The notes under the pieces are model-generated. The model did no database searches. It had not been told where the DNA came from and saw only the letters and a list, made by a program, of their open reading frames with translations. A DNA stretch of 64,000 nt. It comes from Lewinellaceae bacterium. GTDB lineage: Bacteria > Bacteroidota > Bacteroidia > Chitinophagales > Saprospiraceae. The stretch's first letter is position 1. Each line of letters opens with the position of its first letter. Location: contig JADJUJ010000017.1 in NCBI GenBank assembly GCA_016710765.1, positions 62,001-126,000 of the forward strand. Reading direction: 5' to 3'. Position numbers and translations under genes: made by a program. Shown in pieces: positions 38,301 through 49,950 of the stretch.

Positions 38301-39566
38301 GATCATTCCGGTGCCATTGTAATCAAAATACTGTATCCCATCGGGTTGAAAAAGCCCTTTTACGGGCCAGCGGTGAAAAAAAACCGCATCACCAAGGTCG
38401 CTTGCATCCAGCCCCCCTCCAGCCATGGTCCAGTCCTTTTGCCCCATGCTGCGAAGGGCGGTTACGGTATTCGACTGCAGGTTAATCACCGCCATGGCAT
38501 TGTTATCCTGCAAACTTACATAAGCCGTAGTACCATCCCCGGAAACTGCAATGTACTCGGGTTCCAGATCCTGTGCTACCGTTGCCCCAAGGCCAAAGAG
38601 CCGAACACCGGCTGCCTTTAATGCTGCAGCCTGACCGTTGAAAGACGCAAACCCGATGGTTGCGACAGGCGGGTTTTGCCAACCAGCACTGACATCTATG
38701 ACGCTGATGGTGCCAATGGGGTCGATGGCATAATCATCGCGCGGCCTGCCTTCGTTGGCAACCAGGAGTTTTGAGCCATCGGGTGTAAATACCAGCATTT
38801 GGGGAAGCGCCCCGACATTGGCTTGGCCAATGTAAACGCCGTTGGCATCAAAGAAAACTACTTTCCCCGGATTGGTGGGTGGTATGGCTTCAATGGCTGC
38901 CGCAACAACACCACCCCTGCTGACCACCGCATTGATATTTCCCCCATAGGGCGCCATTTCCAGCCTTGCCATCCGTTGCGGGACCAATGGATTGGAAATG
39001 TCCAGTATTTCAAGGATATTCTGCCCGATATCACTGACAAATACATGCCTGGAAACGGGGTCGTATGCGGGTATTTGGATGGATACATTTGACCCTGTAT
39101 CGGCTCGGATGCTGCTGAGAAACCGCATGGAAAAGCCCTTTTCCGGGGTAGGAAGATGAGCATCGTCGTCGGCAACCAACAGGGCATGACGGTTTATCGC
39201 ACCAGGAATGGCTGCCTCAAAATCAAACAATTCCAGCAGAAAATAGCCACTGTTGTCGGGCAAAACATCGGCTTTTACCAAAACTTTGATGGGAAGACTG
39301 TCTGGTCCCCGGGAACAAAATCTAAAAAAGTTGGTCAACAGGGTTGCATCATTGCCCGGCAAGGCGGTTGAATGGGGTGAAACACGAACATGGCACCGCG
39401 CCGGCGAATTTAGATCACCCTCCGCCTTTACCCAAATCTGAACCGTATGCTGATAATCTGAAGTTTGGGTAAAACTGGTATCAAATTGGATAATGGGCAA
39501 TTGTGCGGCAAGGGGAAAACAGAATATGGCCACCGCAATGGCGATTAAGGATAATACTCGGAACAT
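35347..39566 (-). CDS. Giant T9SS-exported protein: choice-of-anchor I plus esterase-like phytase domain (frameshift at the end)
   Basis: About 1,406 residues. Signal peptide (LIAIAVAIFCFPLAAQ), a 'choice-of-anchor I' beta-propeller region over roughly residues 150-640 (PEDVQLLEIEGRRLAFV, LGGDRGTEGLLVI), then an esterase-like phytase domain to about 1080 (GISGLQYHNNRWWMLTDRG, GFDPEGLCMDNEGRYWV). Three gliding-protein-like Ig modules follow (LGADTIICAGSSVLLDAG), and a type A T9SS sorting domain (LFPNPAKDWIYWEV). The last residues are shifted at a T5 run near 35392: with six Ts it ends SFFNEHQRAAVSVLLE at 35347, the canonical sorting-domain end. Secreted or surface-attached; could release phosphate or act on esters. 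Confidence 0.85.
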
Positions 39567-39721
39567 AGGATCGGTTGCTTGGTTACACTGCGATTAAACG
39601 ATGTTGTGTCAACATCGCTATAAGGAAAGCAAATATAACCTTCCGCCCTGCCGAAAACATACCATTATTAGGGTATAAACAAATAGCACCCTATACCACT
39701 ATGACCACAAACAATTGACGA

Positions 39722-40264
39722 TCAAATTTTTACATTCTTCCGAATCCATTCTTCTGCTGAGTTGGAAGCGCCATCAAAAACCGTTTTTTCTTCCAGTTTT
39801 TGCTGTGCCCGTTCGATGGATTTACTGATCAGGCGGTGTTCGATGACTTCGTCTTCGCGCATCTTCATTTTTTGCATGAGTTCAATGGTGCGATCACCGC
39901 CAAACTGTTTAAAAAAGGCTTCGTCCATCGCGCTTAAAACGTAAATTTTAGAGGCCTTCCAGTTCAACATCAAGTTATTTTCTTTGCTGCGCAGGGGGTG
40001 GTGCTCCAGGAAAACAACGGTTTTCCCTTCTACTTCATAGGGAGTTACCTGTAAGGCATTTTTGATCTTTACATTTGGATGGTTTGCCTGCATCAGGGGG
40101 GCAAATGCCGTTCTGGTATCAGCAAACCAATAGAGTACAACGGCATCAGGAAATTTCTGTAGCAGATCAATACAGCCCATGGATTTGGCATTACTGTGCA
40201 TCCAAACCAAGTCGGTCATTTCCGGAACAGGGTCTTTTTTCTTAAAAAAATCAAACAAGGACAT
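39722..40264 (-). CDS. Small protein resembling a fragment of SecA
   Basis: 180 residues from the ATG at 40264 (MSLFDFFKKKDP). The C-terminal half reads YVLSAMDEAFFKQFGGDRT, ELMQKMKMREDEVIEHRLISKS and IERAQQKLEEKT. This follows the SecA segment that links its second nucleotide-binding domain to the helical scaffold (FGSDR, EDEVIEH, SKSIERAQKKVEE). The Walker motifs of SecA are absent and a plausible degenerate Rossmann-like part precedes (VVLYWFADTRTAF). So it is likely a non-motor SecA-derived domain; function unknown. It lies 41 bases downstream of the TonB receptor remnant. Confidence 0.7.
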   Translation of the reverse strand: MSLFDFFKKKDPVPEMTDLVWMHSNAKSMGCIDLLQKFPDAVVLYWFADTRTAFAPLMQANHPNVKIKNALQVTPYEVEGKTVVFLEHHPLRSKENNLMLNWKASKIYVLSAMDEAFFKQFGGDRTIELMQKMKMREDEVIEHRLISKSIERAQQKLEEKTVFDGASNSAEEWIRKNVKI

Positions 40265-40304
40265 AAGGAATGGTTTTTCGGGGGGCAAGATAATGCGCAT
40301 CTTG

Positions 40305-42069
<1,765 letters not shown>

Positions 42070-42096
42070 GTATTAAAATTTTGATTGCAAATAAAA

Positions 42097-42118
42097 CAAA
42101 TTTAGGTTAGTCTAAATA
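42097..42118 (-). promoter_or_regulatory. DtxR/IdeR-type metal box over the -7 element of the TonB receptor gene
   Basis: TTAGGTTAGTCTAAAT (42102-42117) agrees with 14 of 16 positions of the DtxR-family consensus TTAGGTTAGSCTAACCTAA. On the minus strand it overlaps TAAATTTG (42104-42097), a TAnnTTTG -7 element, about 30 bases before the receptor start. Metal-dependent repression of the receptor is the natural reading. Confidence 0.6.
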
Positions 42119-42377
42119 TTTTTTTAATAAAACAAAACACCAAAAAAGCAGATTGGTTTATTTTCAGATTGGCTCTGGCGGTGAACCAACTTAATTTTGT
42201 TTTTTTTAAGTTTTGCTTCGCACAATAATTGACACGCAGATAGGCGCATTAATTGCAGGTGTTTGGCTTTGCAAAATCTGCGGTAGCACAAACCGAATTT
42301 TTATAAAACACTAAATAGGTTGACGAATAGCTTTGATAACCCGTTAATGCCCTGCAATTCCTACCTTCGCAACATCT

Positions 42378-43514
42378 ATGCAGCACTCTTCCCATTCTTT
42401 TGATGCCGTTGTTATTGGCGGCGGCATTTTTGGTTGCTACGCCGCACTGTACCTGGCGCGGAAGGGCATGCGGGTTGCCTTGCTGGAAAAAGAAGCGAGG
42501 CTTTTTCAGAAAGCATCGCTGGTGAACCAGGCGCGCTTGCACAGCGGGTATCATTATCCGAGAAGCCTGGCAACTGCTGCCTTGAGCGACGAGCACAAGG
42601 AGCGTTTCACCAGGGAACACCGGGCATTTGTACATTTCAGTTTTGAAAAATATTACGCCATCGACCGCTTCGGTTCCTTTACGGACGCCGCTCAGTTTGA
42701 ACGTTTCTGCAGCAAACTTGGGATACGCTGTGACCGGGTAGCGGAGCACCCATTGTTTAATTTCGACCGGTTGGAAGCCCTTTACCGGACGGAAGAGTAC
42801 AGCTTTGATCCGCTCCTGCTGCGGGAGTATTACAGTGCACAAGTATATGCCCACGACCACATCGAAGTCTTTTGCCAGGCGCAACTTCGCGAGGTGGCCG
42901 TTCAGGGAAAATGCTGGCAAATAGCGTTTTCGCAACAGGAAAAGGAGTATACGCTGGAATCCCCCTTGGTTGTTAATGCCACTTATGCCGCCAGCAGTGC
43001 TGTAAATGCGTTGTTTGGATGTGCTGAATTGCAACTGACCCACGAAATTTCTGAAATCGCTTTCATAAATTCCAAAGCATTTTCGAACAAAGGGCTTACG
43101 GTGATGGATGGCCCTTTTGGCTCCATCATGCCGTATGGCAAAAGCGGACTGCTATCACTCTCGTCTGTGGCCTATACACACCATAAAATCTCCTATCAAA
43201 ATACCCCTCATTTTGATTGCATGATTCCGGAGGATCCCGCCTGCACCCCATCTGCACCCGGGATATGCACCACTTGTGAACGAAGGCCACACAGTAACGC
43301 TTACAAAATGTTGCAGCAGATGCAACAGTACTTCAGCGACGAAGTGCGTTTCGATTATTGGTTTTCTTATTTTACCATCAAATCAAAGCTTAAGGCGAAT
43401 TACATCGACGATGGGCGGCCTACCGAAATATCCAGGCTACGCGAAACACCAGGCTTTTTCTGCCTTTTTGCAGGAAAAATCAACTCGATTTACGAGATTG
43501 AAAAGATGTTGTAA
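42378..43514 (+). CDS. FAD-dependent oxidoreductase (DAO/glycine-oxidase type)
   Basis: 378 residues. N-terminal Rossmann FAD-binding motif VVIGGGIFGCYAALYLARKG, then VALLEKE with the ribose-binding Glu, a central substrate domain and a C-terminal GFFCLFAGKINSIYEIE. It belongs to the broad D-amino-acid-oxidase-like FAD family, often found in sugar or amine oxidation; the substrate is not visible. Divergent from the TonB receptor remnant and alone on its strand. Intact frame. Confidence 0.78.
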   Translation: MQHSSHSFDAVVIGGGIFGCYAALYLARKGMRVALLEKEARLFQKASLVNQARLHSGYHYPRSLATAALSDEHKERFTREHRAFVHFSFEKYYAIDRFGSFTDAAQFERFCSKLGIRCDRVAEHPLFNFDRLEALYRTEEYSFDPLLLREYYSAQVYAHDHIEVFCQAQLREVAVQGKCWQIAFSQQEKEYTLESPLVVNATYAASSAVNALFGCAELQLTHEISEIAFINSKAFSNKGLTVMDGPFGSIMPYGKSGLLSLSSVAYTHHKISYQNTPHFDCMIPEDPACTPSAPGICTTCERRPHSNAYKMLQQMQQYFSDEVRFDYWFSYFTIKSKLKANYIDDGRPTEISRLRETPGFFCLFAGKINSIYEIEKML

Positions 43515-43547
43515 GCCCACTGAAACCTTCCAGTTACGCATTACGGC

Positions 43548-44507
43548 TCAGAACAGCAGCCAAACAATGTATCCAACATAAAGCGCCAGTAAAATAGCGC
43601 CTTCCCGACGGTAGATAAACCGCGGGGTATTCCAAAAACACATCACCAGCAACAAAAACGACGCTGCCATACAGATCACAAAATCGGTCAGCTGAATATT
43701 GCCCAGTGGGAGCGGCGTTACGGTTGCACTGACGCCCAACACCAAAAAGGTGTTGAAAATATTGGACCCCACCACATTGCCCACAGCAATATCTGTTTTG
43801 CCACGCATAGCAGCGACAACAGAGGTGGCCAGCTCGGGAATGGACGTACCAACCGATACCAGCGTAAGGCCTATGATCGCCTCGCTGATTCCAAGGCTCC
43901 TGGCTATGGCAACTGCGTTGTCCACAATCATTTGTCCACCAAAAGTTAGCCCGACAAGCCCCCCCAACAACATGGTAACTGAAAGCCAGACCGGGAATTT
44001 GTGCATGTCGGGGAGGTTGGCCACTTCCTCCGGATTGTTGCGGGCCAGCTCCAGCATATAATACAGGTAGATGATAAAAAACGACAACAACACCCAGCCA
44101 TCGGAGCGGGAAATTACGGAGGTAGCCGCCCCATCGATCATGACATCAAAGGCCATGGCAAACGCAACAAAAACGCCCAGCAGGCTCAGTGGTATTTCCT
44201 TAAATATGGTGTTGCGTTGGACTGCCAGTGGGGTAATTAGGGCTGAAATCCCTAAAATCAGACAAATGTTCATGGTATTACTGCCCAGGACGTTGCCAAT
44301 GGCCACATCGGGCGTTCCATGCAAGGAGGCTAAAACCGATACGGTTAGCTCCGGTGCTGACGTGCCGAAGGCCACCACCGTAAGTCCGATGACCATATCG
44401 GATATCTTAAATCGCTTGGCCAGTGATGAGGCCGCTTCCACCAAGCCGCGGGCGCCCAGCGTTACCAGGCCAACCCCAACCAAAATAAGCAACAATTGTA
44501 TAACCAT
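43548..44507 (-). CDS. Na+/Ca2+ (K+) exchanger of the CaCA family (YrbG-like)
   Basis: 319 residues with two five-helix halves, each carrying an alpha-repeat: GLTVVAFGTSAPELTVSV in the first and GLTLVSVGTSIPELATSV in the second. The conserved acidic residues of the transport site (Glu in SAPELT and SIPELA) and GNVLGSN/GNVVGSN loops are present. Exports calcium, or exchanges Na+, across the inner membrane. I start at ATG 44507 (MVIQLLLILVG). Confidence 0.92.
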   Translation of the reverse strand: MVIQLLLILVGVGLVTLGARGLVEAASSLAKRFKISDMVIGLTVVAFGTSAPELTVSVLASLHGTPDVAIGNVLGSNTMNICLILGISALITPLAVQRNTIFKEIPLSLLGVFVAFAMAFDVMIDGAATSVISRSDGWVLLSFFIIYLYYMLELARNNPEEVANLPDMHKFPVWLSVTMLLGGLVGLTFGGQMIVDNAVAIARSLGISEAIIGLTLVSVGTSIPELATSVVAAMRGKTDIAVGNVVGSNIFNTFLVLGVSATVTPLPLGNIQLTDFVICMAASFLLLVMCFWNTPRFIYRREGAILLALYVGYIVWLLF

Positions 44508-44642
44508 AACAGGATGCGAAGGTAATGGCTTTGTACTGGCTGCCAAAGAACTTGGCCGTTTTCAATAAGCGCAGTATCTTTGACTACTTCCTCCAGCTTT
44601 TATCCCATGCCGCTTGAACCTGGGTAAATAACCACAAAAATT

Positions 44643-45405
44643 ATGCGAATTAAATCACGGATTTTTCCAATTCTTTCAGTCATAACCTCTGCCCTGCTGA
44701 GTACAGCTGCCTGTAAAAAAGACAACACTGTACAAGGGCCTGCAGTCGCACCGTTATCTTTTGTGTTTCAGAACAGGGTCAATCAGGAACCTGTTGAACT
44801 CGGTGTCGGCTCGTATACCAATGCCAATGGCAACGCGTTCAGTTTTGACATGCTGAAATACTACATCAGCAATATTGTACTGGTAACGGACGATGGAAAA
44901 GAAGTTGCCCTCAACAATCACAGCCTCATTGATGCGGCAAACCTGGGAAGCGAACAACTCCAATTTGATTCCATCCCGAAAGGCCATTACACCAGCATGC
45001 ACTTCCAGCTGGGTATAGACTCTCTGCACAACCACAATCTCGACCAGGCTGGCGACCTCGACCCCGTCAATGGCATGTTCTGGAGTTGGAACACAGGGTA
45101 TATTTTTCTGAAACACGAAGGAACCTATCGCAATGCCAACAACGAGTGGGACCAACTACTCTTCCATTACGGTACAGATGGTGCGCTTACCGCTGTAGAA
45201 TTGGCGCTTCCGGATGTCAACCTGGACGACAACGGAAAAAGATATACCTCAACTTCGATTTCTATAAAGCTTGTACAGCAGTCCGAATATTATGGACTTC
45301 GACATCGACCACATTCGGCAAAGCGCTTCTTATACAGATCGCGATTGGCTTGCCAAACAAATGGAAAACGTTCCCGGCGCATTCAGCGTAGACCGGGTTG
45401 AGTAA
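44643..45405 (+). CDS. MbnP-like copper-binding lipoprotein (frameshifted)
   Basis: About 250 residues. Lipoprotein signal with lipobox STAAC (C24), then the MbnP pattern PLSFVFQNRVNQEPVELG, YTNANGNAFSFDMLKYYISN, and WSWNTGYIFLKHEG. Two single-base deletions break the end: at the A5 run near 45236-45240 (KIYLNFDFYKA), and near 45268 (KALYSSPNIMDFDID). The restored frame ends DRVE at 45403-45405. It is followed after 9 bases by a diheme MauG/MbnH-type peroxidase, the same pairing as MbnP-MbnH, where the haem enzyme oxidises a Trp of the partner. Confidence 0.83.
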
Positions 45406-45414
45406 GCAATCAGC

Positions 45415-46482
45415 ATGAAACACCCAATTGCAATGTTCAGATTATGTCTTTTCTGCCTGCTTTCCCTTTTCATATTGCAGTGCCAAAAGGAAGACCCACC
45501 GGTTAAAAAGCAGCCTACACCCTTTGACCTCGTCATCCCAAAGGGGCTGCCAGCCATGAATATCCCTGCAGATAATCCGATGACGGTTGAGGGCGTAGCC
45601 CTGGGCCGGCGTTTGTTTTACGATCCGATACTCAGCGCCGACAGCACCCAGTCTTGCAGCAGTTGTCACCAGCAGGCCCATGGGTTTGTCGACGGCAACC
45701 TGCAATTCAGTATCGGAATTGATGGTCAGCCCGGCACCCGAAATGCGATGCCCTTGTTCAACCTGGGCTGGCAGCGCAGTTTTTTCTGGGATGGTGGTGC
45801 GGCCAATATGGAGAGCCAGGTTGTCGGGCCAATCACCAATCCGGTTGAAATGCACGAGGATCTGCCACGCGTAGCACTGAAACTCAATCGCCACCCCGAA
45901 TACCCTACCCTTTTCCGCGAGGCATTTGACTTGCCCGATACAGCAGCCGTGACCATTCCGATGCTGATGAAAGCAATAGCCCAGTTCGAGCGGACCCTTA
46001 TCAGTGGGAACAGCCGTTACGACCAATGGAAACGAGGAGACACGCAACTCACGGCGCAAGAACTGCACGGCATGGACCTGTTTCAGGATTTTGAGAAAGG
46101 AGACTGTTCACACTGTCACGTGCTGGGCAGCACATTTTCAGATTTTGAATTCCGGAACAATGGCCTGGACTCGATTCCTGTAGATGAGGGTCGTTTTCTT
46201 ATCACCCTTTTGCCCAACGACAAGGGAAAATTCAAGACACCGTCGTTGCGCAATTTGGCCTACACTGCGCCTTACATGCACGACGGTCGTTTTGCAACAT
46301 TAACGGAGGTTTTGGCGTTTTACAACAGTGGGTTTAAAGATTCACCGACATTGGACGCCAACCTGAAACATGCCGTTAAAGGCCGGTTGAGTCCCGAAGA
46401 CATGGCCGACATCATCGCGTTTTTACACACCCTTGATGACCCTGATTTCCTGAGCAGCCCTGCCTTTGCCAATCCATTTTAA
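45415..46482 (+). CDS. Diheme cytochrome c peroxidase/MauG-like protein (MbnH-type)
   Basis: 355 residues. Lipoprotein-type signal (FILQC at residue 23), two c-type haem sites: CSSCH at residues 81-85 and CSHCH at 231-235, and the family blocks GLRRLFYDPILS-like GRRLFYDPILSADSTQ, MPLFNLGWQRSFFWDGG and FKTPSLRNLAYTAPYMHDG. Such proteins reduce peroxide or make post-translational oxidations. Placement directly after the MbnP-like gene favours the MbnH role, oxidation of a tryptophan in MbnP. It opens the metal island at 44643-50865. Confidence 0.87.
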   Translation: MKHPIAMFRLCLFCLLSLFILQCQKEDPPVKKQPTPFDLVIPKGLPAMNIPADNPMTVEGVALGRRLFYDPILSADSTQSCSSCHQQAHGFVDGNLQFSIGIDGQPGTRNAMPLFNLGWQRSFFWDGGAANMESQVVGPITNPVEMHEDLPRVALKLNRHPEYPTLFREAFDLPDTAAVTIPMLMKAIAQFERTLISGNSRYDQWKRGDTQLTAQELHGMDLFQDFEKGDCSHCHVLGSTFSDFEFRNNGLDSIPVDEGRFLITLLPNDKGKFKTPSLRNLAYTAPYMHDGRFATLTEVLAFYNSGFKDSPTLDANLKHAVKGRLSPEDMADIIAFLHTLDDPDFLSSPAFANPF

Positions 46483-46538
46483 GCGCGCACTGCGCGCACA
46501 TACTTCATGTTTTTGAAGTGAAAATTAAATCTTTCGTT

Positions 46539-46886
46539 ATGAAACATTTATTTGTTATCCTATTTGCCGGGCTGCTACTGGGCGCCTGCAGCAGCAGTAA
46601 AAACAGTACGGCAGCCATGGCCACTGCCAGTTTTCCCGTTCGTGGTAATTGCGGTATGTGTAAAGACCGGATTGAAACCACTGCATTGACCACCAAAGGC
46701 GTTCAAACTGCCAGCTGGAATGATGAAAAGGAAACCATCTCCATTTTTTACAATCCGGCAAAAACCAATCCGGATGCTGTTGCCCAACGCATTGCCAATG
46801 TTGGGCACGACACCGATAAATTCAAAGCCCCCAATGCCGTGTACGACAAACTACCAGGCTGTTGTAAATACGATAGGGAGCAATAA
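46539..46886 (+). CDS. Periplasmic HMA-domain metal-binding lipoprotein
   Basis: About 115 residues: signal peptide with lipobox LLGAC, then a heavy-metal-associated domain with the metal pair C-x-x-C in RGNCGMCKDRIE. Further Cys residues, GCC, lie at the end (PGCCKYD). It is likely held at the outer or inner membrane and carries copper to or from the neighbouring ATPase. I start at ATG 46539, the second in the frame, because the signal peptide follows. Ends 9 bases before copA. Confidence 0.8.
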   Translation: MKHLFVILFAGLLLGACSSSKNSTAAMATASFPVRGNCGMCKDRIETTALTTKGVQTASWNDEKETISIFYNPAKTNPDAVAQRIANVGHDTDKFKAPNAVYDKLPGCCKYDREQ

Positions 46887-46895
46887 CCTTGTTCC

Positions 46896-49096
46896 ATGAA
46901 AAAACTTTTCCTGTATTGGAGATGAGCTGTGCTGCCTGCGCCGTCAGCGTGGAAAGCATTGTTGCTGCCCAGGCAGGTGTACAGGCTGCTGCGGTTAATT
47001 ACGCCAATCAAAATCTGCAAGTCGACTTCGATCCTACTGTGATTAGCCCAGCTGATTTGCAAAATGCTGTACGATCTGTTGGTTACGACCTGATCATCGC
47101 TGCCAATAAAGCAGAACAGGAAGACCAACAAGCAGCAGCCAAGCAGGAATACTACCAGCAGCTGCGTCGAGACACCATTTTATCGGGTGTTTTTGCAATT
47201 CCTGTGGCCATAATTGGTATGTTTTTCATGCACATGCCCTACGCCGACTGGATAATGTTGTGTCTGACGGCGCCAATTGTTGGCTACTTTGGAAGGCGTT
47301 TTTTTGTACATGCCTGGAAACAAGCAGGGCAAGGCCACGCCAACATGGATACCCTTGTTGCCATCAGCACTGGCATTGCCTTTCTATTCAGTGCATTCAA
47401 TACCTTTTATCCTGCTTTTTTCCAATCACATGGCATGGATGCGCACGTATATTACGAGGCCGCGGCTGTGGTGGTATTTTTCATTTTATTGGGTAAACTG
47501 TTGGAAGAAGGTGCTAAAGCGCGCACCAGTACTGCCATCAAAAAACTGATGGGCCTTCAACCCAAAATGGCCCGGATCATCCGAAATGGCCAAATGGAAG
47601 ATGTGGAGATTGCCCGACTTCAAAAAGGCGATTGGGTAGTTGTGCGCCCCGGAGAGCGCATTCCTGTAGATGGAACGGTCAGGGAGGGACAATCCTTTGT
47701 TGATGAAAGCACCATAACCGGTGAACCCTTGCCGGTATCCAAAACCATTGGCGCCCAGGTATTTTCTGGCACCCTTAATCAGAAAGGGAGTTTCCAGTTC
47801 GAAGCGCAAAAAGTGGGCAGCGAAACCCTGCTGGCGCAAATCATTCGAACCGTTGAGCAGGCACAAGGCAGCAAAGCGCCGGTACAGCGACTGGCCGACC
47901 GGATAGCCGGCGTGTTTGTTCCGGTGGTGTTGGGCCTTTCCGTGCTGACTTTTCTGGTTTGGTATTTTATCGGAGATGAAAACGCCCTGGCCCATGCCCT
48001 GCTGACAAGCATCACCGTACTGGTAATTGCCTGCCCTTGTGCGCTTGGACTGGCGACGCCGACGGCCATTATCTCTGGTGTTGGGCGAGGCGCTGAAAAC
48101 GGGATCCTTATTAAGGATGCAGAAAGTCTGGAAACCGCTTACCGGGTTGATACAGTAGTACTGGACAAAACCGGCACCATTACCGTTGGGAACCCGGAAG
48201 TAGTAGCATGGCACTGGGTTGGTGAGGCAGAGAAAAAACACCATTTGCCGGTACTCCACAGTTTGGAGCAACGTTCGGACCACCCTCTGGCCGAAGCCAT
48301 TCAACGCGATCTTGAGAAGGAAAAGCCCAAAGTGATAGCCTTGCAAGATTTTACAAATCACCCAGGGCAAGGTGTTGCCGGGGTGTTCGAACAAAAAATA
48401 TACCGCGCAGGCAGCCCGGCCTGGATGAACAGCCTTGGTATTTCCTTGCCCGAGGAGCAACTTTTGGCATGGTCTGAAAAAGCCCTGAGCATCGTTTGTT
48501 TTGCCGTTGACCAGGACCTGCTTGCCATGGTGGGCATTGGTGATGCCATAAAAGAGGGTGCTGCTGACGCCGTCAGGCAACTGCTGTCACGCGGTGTGGA
48601 AGTTCACATGCTTACCGGAGACAACATGGCTACAGCGATGGCTGTGGCGACACAAACAGGCATTACCCACGTTCAGGCGGATACCAAACCTTCTGAAAAA
48701 GCGGATTATATCCGAAGCCTAAAAGCCACTGGCAAAACGGTGGCGATGGTAGGAGATGGTGTTAATGACTCGGAGGCGCTGGCCCTGGCCGACCTAAGTG
48801 TCGCTATGGGTAAAGGCTCCGACATCGCCCTGGAAGTGGCTTCAATGGCCTTGCTACGTTCCGACCTGCGGCATTTACCCAAAGCATTGTACCTTTCGCG
48901 CCAAACCGTACGGACCATCCGCCAAAACCTGTTTTGGGCATTTTTCTACAATATTATTGGAATTCCCATTGCAGCCGGTGTGCTTTACCCTTTTACCGGG
49001 TACCTGCTGAGCCCAATGATTGCGGGTGCTGCCATGGCGCTGAGTTCAGTATCCGTGGTCGGCAACAGTTTGCGTTTAAAAACTTTGAAACTTTGA
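46896..49096 (+). CDS. copA: Copper-translocating P1B-type ATPase (frame slip at the start)
   Basis: About 733 residues. N-terminal HMA domain with CAAC, eight membrane helices, A-domain TGEPLPV, CPC in ACPCALGLATP (Cu+ coordination), phosphorylation motif DKTGT, HP motif SDHPLAEA and GDGVND. The frame starts with TTG at 46889; the natural start is the ATG at 46896, which needs A7 where the sequence has A6 to join KKTFPVLEMSCAAC. Exports Cu+ from the cytoplasm. It is flanked by an HMA lipoprotein and an HMA chaperone, so the cluster moves copper outwards. Confidence 0.92.
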
Positions 49097-49106
49097 ATTT
49101 TAACCC

Positions 49107-49325
49107 ATGAAAAAAATAAAATTTAAGACCAATATCAAATGCATGGGCTGTGTCAATACCGTCAAGCCCCATTTGGAAAAAGTAGAAGGACTGGACCACT
49201 GGGAGGTTGACCTCAACAGCCCGGAACGCATCATGACCGTAAGCTTAGCGGAAGATACCATGGTCACTGCCATCCAGAATGCCTTGGTGGAGGCTGGTTA
49301 TGCTGCAACAGAAATTCTGGACTAA
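49107..49325 (+). CDS. HMA-domain copper chaperone (CopZ-like)
   Basis: 72 residues, one HMA domain with the metal pair in KCMGCVNTV. Cytoplasmic, no signal peptide. It would hand copper (or another soft metal) to the ATPase encoded just upstream, 10 bases away. Length and motif agree with the CopZ/Atx1 family, but the second Cys has no Ala before it, as in classic CopZ MxCxxC. Confidence 0.85.
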   Translation: MKKIKFKTNIKCMGCVNTVKPHLEKVEGLDHWEVDLNSPERIMTVSLAEDTMVTAIQNALVEAGYAATEILD

Positions 49326-49345
49326 CCTTGTCTGAACCCATTAGC

Positions 49346-49948
49346 ATGCTTACCCTACTTATTGGCACCATATTGCTGAGCTTTTTCCACGCCCTTATTC
49401 CCAGCCATTGGTTGCCTGTAATTGCCATTGGCAAACAGGAGCAATGGAGCGACCGCTATGTATTGTGAGTTACCTTCCTGACTGGAACAACCCATGTGCT
49501 GAGTACTGTCTTGCTCGGTGGATTGCTCGCACTATTGGGCCACAGCCTCTCTGAAGAAGCGCAGTGGTTGGCGCAATGGACGGCGCCGTTGGTGTTGTGC
49601 GCGCTGGGAGGGGTGTACATTTACAGGCATTACTACCACCACCATTTTCACCTCACAAGAGCGTATAGTACCGTGGGCATGGTAGCGTCTTTGGCCCTGG
49701 CGATGTTTTTATCCCCATGCCTTGAAATTGAAGGCTTTTTCCTGGCTGCCGGCCCCTTTGGATGGCCATTTGTGGGATTACTCGCACTTACCCATGGGCT
49801 ACTTACCATTGCAGGAATGCTGCTCTGGGTGTTTCTAGCCATGCGGGGATTAAAAAAACTCGACTGGCATGCACTGGAGCATAATGCCGGGCTTATAACC
49901 GGCGTTACGCTGATCCTTGCTGGAATTTTATTGTTCTTATTGGATTGA
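49346..49948 (+). CDS. Six-helix membrane protein of the metal island (in-frame TGA at codon 41)
   Basis: About 201 codons. Starts MLTLLIGTILLSFFHALIPS with the HALIPSHWLPV motif, then helices with an HYYHHHFH histidine patch, LSPCLEIEGFFLAAG and GLLLWVF-like segments. It resembles the small DsbD/urease-accessory-type membrane proteins near metal transporters. The frame is interrupted by TGA at 49466-49468 (YVL*VTFLTGTTHV); a Trp or Arg would be expected. I read it as one gene with a nonsense base, real or erroneous. Ends 3 bases before the CDF exporter gene, so co-transcribed. Confidence 0.7.
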
Positions 49949-49950
49949 TT

